DNA from: Enterococcus ureilyticus | GTDB taxonomy: Bacteria > Bacillota > Bacilli > Lactobacillales > Enterococcaceae | Assembly (NCBI RefSeq): GCF_001730315.1 | Contig: NZ_MIKC01000007.1 | Location: 30,213-94,212 of the forward strand | Direction of reading: 5' to 3' | Length of the DNA stretch: 64,000 bases | Shown here: positions 14,968 to 23,392 of the stretch, in pieces | How positions within the stretch are numbered: the first letter of the stretch is position 1 | Layout: every line of letters begins with the position of its first letter | The notes under the pieces: generated by a model | Seen by the model: the letters and a program-made list of their open reading frames with translations, nothing else | What the model was told of the DNA's origin: nothing | Databases searched by the model: none | Position numbers and translations under genes: made by a program

Positions 14968-17556
14968 ATGAAAAATCGATTGAATCAATTATTTCATTGG
15001 ATGAAAGAACACAGCTTATTATTAAAGCTGATATTTCTTGGCTCAGTCTTGATTTTCGTAGCCAATCAAGTGACACATATCGTGCAGGGAATGACTTGGC
15101 AGGATGTTTTTCAGACAATGGGGCAGCAAAGTCGTTTTCGAATTATCGGAATGATTTTAGCGGGCTTACTTGGGGTTTTACCAATGCTTTTATATGATTT
15201 AGTAGTGGTGAAAGTCCTAGAAGAACAAGGGAAGCCAAAAATGAATCGTTGGGAATGGTTTGTCTCTGCCTGGGTCACAAATACGATCAATAATCTTGCC
15301 GGTTTTGGCGGTGTCGTTGGTGCGACGTTGCGGGCCAATTTTTATGGCAAGGAAGCGCCACGTAAAAAAGTTGTTTCGACCGTTTCTAAAGTAGCGTTGT
15401 TTATGATTTCTGGTCTATCTATCTTAGCCTTTGTAGCATTTATCGATATTTTTTTTATTCGACCAGATAGTCTGTTTAGGGAGTATTGGGTTTGGCTACT
15501 TGCTGGAAGTTTGATCGCACCAGCATTGTTGCTATTTGCGCAGTTAAAGAAGTATACGTTGTTTAAAGATTTTTTTCCGAAAGGGATTTTTCTTTTGTTT
15601 GGGGCTTCCTTTGGGCAATGGTTAGGTGCGATGTTTGTCTTTTTAAGTGTGGGTGCGTTGATGCAAGTGGATGTCTCGTTACTTTCTGTTTACCCAATGT
15701 TTGTGATTGCCACGTTGATTGGCATGTTGACCATGGTTCCAGGGGGGATGGGTACGTTTGATGTGTTGATGATTTTAGGTCTTTCACAATTAGGGGTGGG
15801 GCAATCAACTGCAGTTGTTTGGTTGATTTATTATCGTTTATTCTATTATGTCCTCCCGTTTATTACTGGAATTATTTTATTTATCCATCAAACAGGCATT
15901 AAGATCAATCGTTTTTTTGACAATTTACCACAGATTTTTTCACAGAAAGTAGCCCATTTTATTTTAGTAGCGGCTCTGTATTTTGCGGGAATCATGATGG
16001 TTTTATTGTCTACGATCACGAACTTATCCAACGTTAGTCGATTGTTTAAATTTTTATTGCCATTTTCCTTTGACTTTTTAGACCAAACGTTTAATATGTT
16101 GATCGGTTTTTTACTTTTAGGTTTAGCGAGAGGGATTTCAATGAAAGTGAAAAAAGCGTACTGGCCAACGATTGGATTATTGATTTTTGGTATTATCAAT
16201 ACAATTTCTCGGACAGCCTCGTGGCAGTTGATTCTGGTTTATCTCGTGATTCTTTCAGCCGTTTTTTTAGCAAGGAAAGAGTTTTATCGAGAAAAATTTG
16301 TTTATTCTTGGGGGGCTCTTGCCGTTGATGGGGTTTTGTTTAGCTTTTTGTTTATCATTTATGCGGTTGCGGGCTATTATAGTTCTCATCCGGATAAAGC
16401 AGGACCATTGCCACATATGTTCTTATTATTTCCATCGGATGATGTGTGGTTTTCAGGACTACTAGGGTTAGGGATTTCAATGATCGGCTTGATCACGCTA
16501 TATCAATACTTAGCTGAGACTTCAAAGCGGTTAGGGAATTCTTATCAAGGCGAGCGTTTAACAGCGTTGATCACTAAATATGGAGGGACACAAGGCAGTC
16601 ATCCGTTACATTTAAAAAATTATTCCTATTATTATTATCAAGAAAACGGTGAAGATGAAGTCTTATTTGCTTATCAAGTCAAGGCTAACAAATGTTTTGT
16701 ACTGGCAGATCCGATCGGCAATCAGGAAAAATGGGCACAAGCGACACTAGCGTTTATGGATGCAGCTGATTTGCTTGGCTATCAAGCCGCTTTTTATCGA
16801 GTAAGCGAAAAATATACAATGCTTTTACATGATTTAGGCTTTGAATTTATGAAAGTTGGAGAGGAAGGAATCGTTGATTTTGCAAGTATCGAGTCAACAC
16901 CACTTTCTTTGGCAACAAATAGTATGGAATTACAGCATTTAACTAATTTAGGGTATACATTTACAATGTATCGTGAACCTGTTTCAGATGAGGTGTTTCA
17001 AGAACTAGCTCGTGTGTCAGATGACTGGTTAGGGTCACAGCGGGAACGTAATTTTGTCGGCGGTCGTTTTGACAGAGCATATTTAGATTTAAGTGATCTT
17101 GGTGTATTGCGAAATGAGGGCCATGAAGTGATCGGCTTTATCACGGCAAAGCCAATCGTTCAGCATCGTAAAATGTCTTATGATTTGTTGCGTTATGTTG
17201 AAGCGGCGCCAAAGCCTGTGACCGATTATTTATTGACGCATTTTATTGCAGAGTATCAAAAACGCGGCTATGATTCTGTGGATCTAGGTGCAGCTCCGTT
17301 ATCAAATGTTGGGGAAACAAAATACTCGTTTTTAAATGAGCGATTGATTAACATTTTTTATAAGTATGGGGATCAAATGTACGGCTTCAAAGACACCAGA
17401 AAAGAGAAAGAGCAATATGTGACAACGTGGGAATCTAGATATTTTGCTTACTCCAAACAAAGCAATGTGTTATTTGCCATTATCCAGTTGGCTTTGTTGA
17501 TTGAACGAAGCAAAGTGAAGGCCGTCTCTTTGATGGAAGAAGTAATGATTGTATAA
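14968..17556 (+). CDS. mprF: MprF, bifunctional lysyl-phosphatidylglycerol synthase/flippase
   Basis: An 862-residue membrane protein. The N-terminal ~520 residues carry about 14 helices: a flippase part with the conserved NNLAGFGGVVGATLR and MVPGGMGTFDVLMILGL, then the synthase-associated helices. The C-terminal 330 residues are the cytosolic DUF2156 transferase domain, with SHPLHLKNYSYYYYQENG, VLADPIGN and YDSVDLGAAPLSNVG. It uses aminoacyl-tRNA to add a positively charged residue to phosphatidylglycerol and moves the lipid outward, lowering sensitivity to cationic peptides. RBS AGGTGG precedes the ATG. Enterococci often have two mprF genes; which one this is cannot be told. Confidence 0.95.
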   Translation: MKNRLNQLFHWMKEHSLLLKLIFLGSVLIFVANQVTHIVQGMTWQDVFQTMGQQSRFRIIGMILAGLLGVLPMLLYDLVVVKVLEEQGKPKMNRWEWFVSAWVTNTINNLAGFGGVVGATLRANFYGKEAPRKKVVSTVSKVALFMISGLSILAFVAFIDIFFIRPDSLFREYWVWLLAGSLIAPALLLFAQLKKYTLFKDFFPKGIFLLFGASFGQWLGAMFVFLSVGALMQVDVSLLSVYPMFVIATLIGMLTMVPGGMGTFDVLMILGLSQLGVGQSTAVVWLIYYRLFYYVLPFITGIILFIHQTGIKINRFFDNLPQIFSQKVAHFILVAALYFAGIMMVLLSTITNLSNVSRLFKFLLPFSFDFLDQTFNMLIGFLLLGLARGISMKVKKAYWPTIGLLIFGIINTISRTASWQLILVYLVILSAVFLARKEFYREKFVYSWGALAVDGVLFSFLFIIYAVAGYYSSHPDKAGPLPHMFLLFPSDDVWFSGLLGLGISMIGLITLYQYLAETSKRLGNSYQGERLTALITKYGGTQGSHPLHLKNYSYYYYQENGEDEVLFAYQVKANKCFVLADPIGNQEKWAQATLAFMDAADLLGYQAAFYRVSEKYTMLLHDLGFEFMKVGEEGIVDFASIESTPLSLATNSMELQHLTNLGYTFTMYREPVSDEVFQELARVSDDWLGSQRERNFVGGRFDRAYLDLSDLGVLRNEGHEVIGFITAKPIVQHRKMSYDLLRYVEAAPKPVTDYLLTHFIAEYQKRGYDSVDLGAAPLSNVGETKYSFLNERLINIFYKYGDQMYGFKDTRKEKEQYVTTWESRYFAYSKQSNVLFAIIQLALLIERSKVKAVSLMEEVMIV

Positions 17557-17584
17557 TGAAAATAAGCTCTTTAGCTAATCCCCA

Positions 17585-17624
17585 AAAACTACACAATACA
17601 GAAATCAAATATTGGTGTAGTTTT
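17585..17624. terminator. terminator between mprF and rgg
   Basis: AAAACTACACAATA (17585-17598) pairs with TATTGGTGTAGTTTT (17610-17624), with one bulge. The A- and T-runs at the ends make it usable from both sides, so it can end both mprF and rgg. Confidence 0.75.
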
Positions 17625-17710
17625 AAGTCAGAATGTTCATGCATATATATTGGCCCGCTATTCCGAATTAAGAATGATACAATAAGTCATATATGAGAGA
17701 AAATGATTTA

Positions 17711-18577
17711 TCAATTTCTATTTGGTTGAATTAATTCATTAATTGTATAAGTGTATAAAGAAGTAAACATATTGAAACTGTCCGTACATCCTAATGTTTC
17801 CATTATAGCTAGAGAAGTAGAAACTTGTTTATTTTCTACTTCTCTATTTTTGATCACTTCAAATAGCCCTTTCATGAATAATAATATGTTTCTTTCATAC
17901 AAAGCATCTTGAGGTAAGGACATATCAAATAGATCATCAAATAGACGATAGCAGTTGTTTAAGTCTTTTCTTTGTAACAATGTAATGATTACATTTACTT
18001 GCATTCTAAAACATTCACTACCAAATGCTTTCTGGGATTTATATTTTTCCAAGTTGAGCATGACTCTTCTCATTAAGGTTAAAATTGTGTCTGTGTCAAA
18101 GCAATATATGGAATTATTAAATAATACAATTTCATAATGTGTCCATGTCGCTACAGAAAGCAGATACGCTTTTAATTTTGACGAAGTAACAGTATCACTA
18201 GATTCATCCAATCTATTTTTTAAAAGCAAACAAAGATATCCTAGATGCGTGTGTGTTTTACTGCTTTTGCTTAAACAATATTTGGATATTTCAATTAATT
18301 TTTCACTATCTTTTTGTTCGAAGGTTTTCTTCATTTCTAACAATAAGGCATCTTGCTCGGGTAAAGAATAACCATTTTTAATAAATACAAATTCATCATA
18401 GCTTACACATAAATTGTTTAGCATTATATCAAAACTATTGATTGAAGTATGAGTCTTTCCGTGAACAAAATTGTAATAAGCTTGTCTTGATATGTAATCA
18501 GTAGTTACCTCACTAACTTTCAAATTCTTTTGAGTTCTTAAAAAGTCTATTGTTTCTCCTATATCCAATCCATACAA
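17711..18577 (-). CDS. Rgg/GadR/MutR-family transcriptional regulator
   Basis: A 288-residue regulator. Residues 1-65 are an XRE-type helix-turn-helix (IDFLRTQKNLKVSEVTTDYI, then RQAYYNFVHGK). The remaining 220 residues are helical repeats of the Rgg type, the pocket that binds short peptide pheromones. The length and the N-terminus MYGLDIGETIDFLR fit Rgg. AAGGAG lies 4 bases upstream of the ATG, rather close. It is divergent from a 10-residue hydrophobic peptide ORF and the RiPP operon, the layout of Rgg/SHP-controlled radical SAM peptide loci in streptococci. It probably senses the peptide and activates the operon. Confidence 0.88.
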   Translation of the reverse strand: MYGLDIGETIDFLRTQKNLKVSEVTTDYISRQAYYNFVHGKTHTSINSFDIMLNNLCVSYDEFVFIKNGYSLPEQDALLLEMKKTFEQKDSEKLIEISKYCLSKSSKTHTHLGYLCLLLKNRLDESSDTVTSSKLKAYLLSVATWTHYEIVLFNNSIYCFDTDTILTLMRRVMLNLEKYKSQKAFGSECFRMQVNVIITLLQRKDLNNCYRLFDDLFDMSLPQDALYERNILLFMKGLFEVIKNREVENKQVSTSLAIMETLGCTDSFNMFTSLYTYTINELIQPNRN

Positions 18578-18624
18578 CTCCTTATGTAAATAATAATTGA
18601 CTTTAGTAACGATATTTTAACACA

Positions 18625-18657
18625 TTGTTATACAACAGACAATTTAGCGTATTGTCT
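18625..18657. promoter_or_regulatory. inverted repeats in the rgg-shp intergenic region, candidate Rgg operator
   Basis: AGACAAT (18637-18643) and ATTGTCT (18651-18657) are a perfect 7-bp inverted repeat with a 7-base centre. Just upstream TTGT-TAT-ACAA (18625-18635) is a smaller palindrome sharing the same TTGT/ACAA core. A TATAAG at 18662-18667 could be the -10 of the short-peptide transcript, which puts the repeat at the -35 region, where Rgg proteins bind. The assignment is inferred from position. Confidence 0.5.
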
Positions 18658-18687
18658 ACTATATAAGAATATGAGGAGGAAAGGCAT

Positions 18688-18720
18688 ATGCACATATGGT
18701 TAATACTATTATTTTTTTAA
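18688..18720 (+). CDS. short hydrophobic peptide (SHP-like pheromone candidate)
   Basis: ATG at 18688 encodes MHIWLILLFF followed by TAA. A strong RBS, GAGGAGG (18673-18679), lies 8 bases upstream. The ORF is divergent from rgg and precedes the RiPP precursors, exactly where Rgg-associated short hydrophobic peptide genes are found. It is shorter than most known SHP precursors (about 20-30 residues) and lacks the acidic residue that often marks the mature end, so it may act almost unprocessed. The RBS, position and composition are visible; the pheromone role is inferred. Confidence 0.6.
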   Translation: MHIWLILLFF

Positions 18721-18821
18721 TTTAGTGTTTATTTTTGTTGAAAATCTTATTCCTACGATAGGGTTCTCAGCAAAGATAAATATGTATGGTCAAAAATATA
18801 TTATATGGAGGAATAGGTATT

Positions 18822-19055
18822 ATGGGAAGTAACGATGTACGAATTGAAGAACTACAATTAAGTAATAGTCAATATTCTGGTGAACCCGAAGCAAGGGGGC
18901 CTCTCGGTATTAAATGTGGTGGATTAATATGTGGAGGTGGAGCTATTGGTGGCGCCTGTGCAGGCGGCGTTGCAGGCGGTGCGTGTGGAGGTGGCTGCGT
19001 TGGAGGTGGCTGTCTCGGTGGTTCTGCTGGCGCATTTTGTGGTGGTTTATGCTAA
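18822..19055 (+). CDS. RiPP precursor peptide 1, Gly/Cys-rich core
   Basis: A 77-residue peptide. Leader: MGSNDVRIEELQLSNSQYSG, ending in EPEARGP. Core: about 50 residues made almost only of Gly, Ala and Cys, with eight Cys spaced by Gly-rich units (KCGGLICGGG, ACAGG, ACGGGCVGGGCLGG) and ending CGGLC. The ATG at 18822 has GGAGG 11 bases upstream; an in-frame ATG at 18786 has none. The leader shares I-x-E-[LV]-x-L and [EQ]ARG with the second precursor. Next to a radical SAM/SPASM enzyme the Cys residues are probably thioether donors, as in sactipeptides. The Rgg-linked GGG/streptosactin class is the closest known relative I can name, but that core is much shorter. Confidence 0.8.
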   Translation: MGSNDVRIEELQLSNSQYSGEPEARGPLGIKCGGLICGGGAIGGACAGGVAGGACGGGCVGGGCLGGSAGAFCGGLC

Positions 19056-19079
19056 TTAAAAGAGAGGACTAAATAGATT

Positions 19080-19259
19080 ATGAACGAAATTAAAATAAAT
19101 GAAGTTGAATTGACGAGTATTTCTACCGAGGATAGCAAATCTGATTACCCGCAAGCAAGAGGTGGGTTTGTATGCGGTGGTATGTGTACAAACGGAATGC
19201 TTTGTGGTGGAGTCTGTGGAAATGGTGTTGGTGGTAATTGCGGAGGATATTGTAAGTAA
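19080..19259 (+). CDS. RiPP precursor peptide 2, Gly/Cys-rich core
   Basis: A 59-residue peptide starting at the ATG at 19080, 24 bases after precursor 1, with AGAGGA about 11 bases upstream. Leader: MNEIKINEVELTSISTEDSK, ending YPQARG. Core: six Cys in Gly/Asn/Met-rich spacing (VCGGMCTNGM, LCGGVCGNG, NCGGYCK). The IxEVxL and QARG motifs align with IEELQL and EARG of precursor 1, and both cores end CGG-[LY]-C. The two peptides may be separate substrates of one enzyme or a two-peptide product. The Asn and Met in this core offer acceptor positions that precursor 1 lacks. Confidence 0.8.
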   Translation: MNEIKINEVELTSISTEDSKSDYPQARGGFVCGGMCTNGMLCGGVCGNGVGGNCGGYCK

Positions 19260-19326
19260 TAAAGACACATGAATACCATACATATTTATCTTAAGATATA
19301 GACTAATTATGTTCGGAGGTACAGTT

Positions 19327-20682
19327 ATGAAAGTACATTTTATTGAAAATACAAAACATTGTGGCGAAAAAATTGCATTTCTTCCAGATACTCAAAGATT
19401 TTTTAAAGTTAATTTAACTGGGGAACATTTAATTAAAGATATTGAAAATAGTGTCACGAAAGATGAGATATTTAGCAAATATCCAATTACAGAAAAGCAA
19501 TACTTCCAATATTACAATATTTTCTCTGAAGAAAAAGAAGAGGCTCAAAATCCTCTTCATCTCGATATAAATGAATTTGAAACATTGAATAGGCTAGTAC
19601 TCCATATGACTAATGACTGCAATTTAAGATGTACATATTGTTATGCAAATGGTGGTAACTATCATTCTGACAGAACATTTTTGAAAAGGGATATTTTAGA
19701 TGATACATTAGAATTGTTTTATTCAAGCTTTCAAAATATTCAGTATATTCAATTTTTTGGAGGAGAGCCACTTTTAAATATATCAATGATTGAATATACT
19801 TGTAAAAAAGTAGAAGAATATTGTAAATTTAGAGAAATTAAAACACAGTTTGGGGTAGTTACTAATGGGACGATAATGACTAAAAAGTTTATTGATTTAG
19901 TAAAAAAATATAATATTGCTGTAACAGTTAGTTATGATGGTGAACCAAAAGTAAATGATATTATGAGATTTGATAAACATGGTCGAGGTACTTCTAAACG
20001 TATTCTAAAAAATATAAGTAAATTAAACCAATATACCAACCAACCTAGCACAATAGAAGTAACGTATAATCAAAATCATGTTGAAAACGACGTTAGCATT
20101 CAGGATGTAGTTGATCATATAAGTGAGGAAGTACCAAATGCCTATATTCATTTAGTTCCTGCTGGGGCAACTGATGAAGAAGATTATGGAGTCAAAGACT
20201 TAAGTATATTTCCAGAAAATCTTAACAATCTAGTAGAAAAACATCTAGTTAACAATCCGAAGGAAAGAGATTTACCTGCATCTTATTCATTAGTAGATAG
20301 AATAGTAAAAGGTTTGATTAACGGGCCCCAAAATATTCCACTTATCTGTGATGCTGGATTAGGAACTATTTCTGTTTCTGTGAATGGAGACGTATATCCT
20401 TGCTTTATGTTTACAGATCAAGAAAAAATGAAGTATGGAAATATCTATAGCCCTAACCTTTTTAAATCAGAAGCATTTAACAGTTTACAGAGTAAAATTC
20501 ACTCTTTTAGTATAAAAAATAATAATAAAAAATGTAAAGATTGTTTTATAAAGAATTTATGTAATGGGTGTCTAGGGTTAAATAGTTTTCATTCCGGAGA
20601 TCCATTTAGATTATCTGAGATGACCTGTGATATGTTCAAAAAAATGACAGAAGAAGCGATTATAGTATTGGCAAATCAGTAG
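19327..20682 (+). CDS. radical SAM/SPASM peptide-modifying enzyme
   Basis: A 451-residue enzyme. Residues 1-75 look like a small recognition domain. The radical SAM cluster motif is CNLRCTYCY (C98, C102, C105) after HMTND; GGEPLL follows. The C-terminal SPASM part carries Cys ligands for extra Fe-S clusters (CDAGLGTISVSVNGDVYPC ... CKDCFIKNLCNGC ... MTCDMF). Such enzymes install thioether or C-C crosslinks in RiPP precursors; with Cys-rich substrates a Cys-to-alpha- or beta-carbon thioether is most likely. The ATG at 19327 follows GGAGG by 7 bases; an ATG at 19309 overlaps no RBS. It lies 67 bases after precursor 2. Confidence 0.9.
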   Translation: MKVHFIENTKHCGEKIAFLPDTQRFFKVNLTGEHLIKDIENSVTKDEIFSKYPITEKQYFQYYNIFSEEKEEAQNPLHLDINEFETLNRLVLHMTNDCNLRCTYCYANGGNYHSDRTFLKRDILDDTLELFYSSFQNIQYIQFFGGEPLLNISMIEYTCKKVEEYCKFREIKTQFGVVTNGTIMTKKFIDLVKKYNIAVTVSYDGEPKVNDIMRFDKHGRGTSKRILKNISKLNQYTNQPSTIEVTYNQNHVENDVSIQDVVDHISEEVPNAYIHLVPAGATDEEDYGVKDLSIFPENLNNLVEKHLVNNPKERDLPASYSLVDRIVKGLINGPQNIPLICDAGLGTISVSVNGDVYPCFMFTDQEKMKYGNIYSPNLFKSEAFNSLQSKIHSFSIKNNNKKCKDCFIKNLCNGCLGLNSFHSGDPFRLSEMTCDMFKKMTEEAIIVLANQ

Positions 20683-20708
20683 ACAGATGTCTTTAGGGAG
20701 GTAGGTTC

Positions 20709-22478
20709 ATGTTTGAAGGATTGCGTTACTATATTATGATTTGTTGGAAATATAATAGTAAATATATCCTCCTTTTAATTATTCAACAATTCGTCAAATT
20801 CATTAATATGTTAACAATTTTATTCTTACCAAAGTATATTATTGATAACATTTTTACCTATCAGAAAATTACTGAAGCAATAAAATTAGTCATAATTTTT
20901 ATATTAACTAGTATTATGACTAGATTTTTAGAGAACATTTGTATAAAAAAATTAGCTGTCGAAAAAATTAGAACATTTAAAGAATTTCAATTATATTTAG
21001 GGTCATGTATGATGAAAGCACCCTTGGAATTAGTAGAATCAAAAAAATTTTTGGATTTGAAAAATAAATCTGAACAATTTATATACGCTGGTGGCAATGG
21101 GTTTGGTACAATAGTAGAAACCTCATTTTCTTTAGTTGGTAAATTATTTTCTTTAGCTACTTTTGGAGCAGTTATTGCTACGTTAGATATATATTTATTG
21201 ATTTCAATTCTTTTTCTTTTGATTGTAAATATGTATTTTAATAATAAAATTCAAAAAAATAATATTCAAATTAATATCGAAAAGTCTGTCCAGGAAAGAA
21301 GAAGTGCGTATTTTTCTGGAATTTTTCAAAATTTTCATTTTGGAAAAGAAATTCGTATTTACAATCTTTCTAGTTGGTTACTAGATAAGTATAATCTTCA
21401 ACTTACAAGTATGTTAGATTTTTATAAAAAGTTAGGAAGAAATTCTTTTTACTTTAGTAACATTACGTTAATTAGTTCAGCTTTACAACAAATTCTGACT
21501 TATATATTTATAATTAAAAGAACAATTGCAAATATGTTGACAATTGGTGATTTCTCACTGTATCTTACTGCAATTAATTCTTTTACAACACAATTTCAAT
21601 CAGTTATATCTGATATCATAGGAATGAATCAATATACGGAATACTATAAATACTATTTAGAGTATATCAATGTAGAAAATATTTATGATACAAAAATTCA
21701 AAAAGATCAGTTAAATTATGAAGCATTTGAAATTAGATTTGAAAATGTTAGTTTTGTTTATAAAGGTCAAAAAAATTATGCATTGAAGAATATTAAGTTA
21801 TCAATTAATAAGGGAGACAAATTTTCTATAGTTGGAAAAAACGGTGCCGGTAAATCAACTTTTGTTAAACTATTATTAGGCATTTATAAACCTACTAGTG
21901 GAAAAATTTTGGTGAATGGAAGAGATATACAATCAATAAATTATGAAGATTATATTAAGTACTTTTCGACTATTTTTCAAGATTTTAAACTTTTTTCTCT
22001 AACTTTAAGTGAAAATATTGCATTTGAATCTGAACATAAGCTTAATAGAATCAAAAAAGAAAAAATTGATCAACTATTAAAATTATTTGGTATGAAGAAT
22101 AAATTTGAATCAAAAAAAGGTCAGAACACGATGATCTTTAAGGACTTTTGTGCTGATGGATACACTCCTTCTGGAGGGGAAGCTCAGCGAATTTCAATTA
22201 TCAGAGCATTATACAATGAAGCCCCTATAATGGTTTTAGATGAACCTTCATCTGCGCTTGATCCGGAGGCTGAATTTGAAATCAACAATTTAATAAACGA
22301 ACATTTGAACGGAAAAACATGTATATACATTACGCATAGATTATCTAGTACAAAAAATAGCAATAAAATACTTGTTTTTGACAAAGGAAAAATTGTGGAA
22401 CAAGGAACTCATGATAAATTATTGAATAATAAAGGTTTGTATTGTAAACTTTACCATATGCAATCTTCATACTATTAA
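20709..22478 (+). CDS. ABC exporter (fused membrane and ATPase domains) of the RiPP cluster
   Basis: A 589-residue half-transporter. Residues 1-320 hold six membrane helices; residues 345-589 are the ATPase, with GKNGAGKSTFVK (Walker A), TPSGGEAQRISIIRALY (signature) and IMVLDEPSSALDP (Walker B), and a switch His in YITHRLS. It has no N-terminal C39 peptidase domain, so it does not cut leaders itself. RBS GGGAGG precedes the ATG, 26 bases after the radical SAM gene. It most likely exports the modified peptides; a protease for leader removal is not seen in the cluster. Confidence 0.88.
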   Translation: MFEGLRYYIMICWKYNSKYILLLIIQQFVKFINMLTILFLPKYIIDNIFTYQKITEAIKLVIIFILTSIMTRFLENICIKKLAVEKIRTFKEFQLYLGSCMMKAPLELVESKKFLDLKNKSEQFIYAGGNGFGTIVETSFSLVGKLFSLATFGAVIATLDIYLLISILFLLIVNMYFNNKIQKNNIQINIEKSVQERRSAYFSGIFQNFHFGKEIRIYNLSSWLLDKYNLQLTSMLDFYKKLGRNSFYFSNITLISSALQQILTYIFIIKRTIANMLTIGDFSLYLTAINSFTTQFQSVISDIIGMNQYTEYYKYYLEYINVENIYDTKIQKDQLNYEAFEIRFENVSFVYKGQKNYALKNIKLSINKGDKFSIVGKNGAGKSTFVKLLLGIYKPTSGKILVNGRDIQSINYEDYIKYFSTIFQDFKLFSLTLSENIAFESEHKLNRIKKEKIDQLLKLFGMKNKFESKKGQNTMIFKDFCADGYTPSGGEAQRISIIRALYNEAPIMVLDEPSSALDPEAEFEINNLINEHLNGKTCIYITHRLSSTKNSNKILVFDKGKIVEQGTHDKLLNNKGLYCKLYHMQSSYY

Positions 22479-22490
22479 TTAAGAAGGGGA

Positions 22491-22874
22491 GTGACTGATT
22501 TGATCAATATAAATTCACATGTAAAAACTTGGATGGGCTTCTCTGGATTTTTCGGTTTTTTTGGTATGTTGGGCTATATATATAATTCTTCAGAGCTGTT
22601 ACTTTTATTCATATTCTTTTCTGGATTTGGATTATATTGGGAAGGGAAAATCAATTCTCTAACATTGACTAGTTTAAAATACGATTATAAAAAAGTAAAT
22701 GATCAATCTAATTTAATAAGTATAATAAGTATAGCTATATCAATTTGGGCTTCATTTTACTTTACACCATCTTATCAAGCTAGATATTCTATTTTGCTAT
22801 TAGGAATTGTATTAACAATATCACTGTCATTTATTTTTGAAAGATATTTTGTTTATAAAAATTTAACTTCGTGA
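22491..22874 (+). CDS. small membrane protein of the RiPP cluster (DUF3796-like)
   Basis: A 127-residue protein (GTG at 22491) or 124 residues (TTG at 22500, better spaced from AAGGGGAG). Two helices early (MGFSGFFGFFGMLGYIY and LLLLFIFFSGFGLYW) are followed by a polar loop and two C-terminal helices. The WMGFSGFFGFFGMLGY start resembles DUF3796 proteins, found near bacteriocin and two-component loci. It is the last gene of the RiPP operon, 12 bases after the exporter. Self-protection is a reasonable guess from position, not shown. Confidence 0.65.
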   Translation: MTDLININSHVKTWMGFSGFFGFFGMLGYIYNSSELLLLFIFFSGFGLYWEGKINSLTLTSLKYDYKKVNDQSNLISIISIAISIWASFYFTPSYQARYSILLLGIVLTISLSFIFERYFVYKNLTS

Positions 22875-22900
22875 ACTTCTTATTATATAGTCTAAACTGT

Positions 22901-22930
22901 AGCAAATCGTCTATTTCGATTTGCTTTTTG
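22901..22930 (+). terminator. intrinsic terminator of the RiPP operon
   Basis: AGCAAATCG (22901-22909) pairs with CGATTTGCT (22917-22925), followed by TTTTTG. Confidence 0.88.
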
Positions 22931-23059
22931 TGTATTATTAAGACAAAACTGGATAGAAACGATATATGATTTTATTTCAATTTTAAGTCTCAAGTTCCTC
23001 TAGTAAAAAAATGTAGATAGCGTATAATAATTAGAAAAGGTATACAGGAGGTTTTTGAG

Positions 23060-23392
23060 ATGACGATTGAACGGGTGAGTGTCAGCACTAAAGCTGAATT
23101 AGCTGTAGAATTAGCTAAACAGACAGATGAAATTATCGTTGTAGGGGATTTTAGTCAAAATATCGCAGAAATCAAAAAAGGACAGCTAAATGATACTGAA
23201 ATGATGGGATTTGCCATTGGTAGTGGTGGAGTAGGTACTTTAGTAGAGTATGGAGCGAACAAATTGCTGGATGTTTTTGATTCGGCTACAAAAGAAGACA
23301 AAAAAATCCGTAAACAAATTGAACGGTTATACACGATTAAGCGTTTAACAACAGATTCATTTTTGCTACATTTGAAACAATTAGACTATTAA
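23060..23392 (+). CDS. 110-residue protein of unknown function
   Basis: A soluble-looking protein with three parts: VSTKAELAVELAKQTDEIIVVGDF (alpha/beta start), a short Gly-rich hydrophobic stretch (MMGFAIGSGGVGTLVEYG, residues 53-70) that could insert in a membrane or line a pocket, and a basic helical tail (KKIRKQIERLYTIKRL). RBS AGGAGG precedes the ATG. It stands alone between the RiPP cluster and rihC. I do not recognise it beyond resemblance to other enterococcal hypothetical proteins. Confidence 0.65.
   Translation: MTIERVSVSTKAELAVELAKQTDEIIVVGDFSQNIAEIKKGQLNDTEMMGFAIGSGGVGTLVEYGANKLLDVFDSATKEDKKIRKQIERLYTIKRLTTDSFLLHLKQLDY

Noticed and set aside
18671..18703. Overlapping ORF MRRKGICTYG in another frame of the short-peptide region
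   Set aside because: Its ATG lies on the RBS sequence itself, with no Shine-Dalgarno upstream; the hydrophobic frame is well placed.
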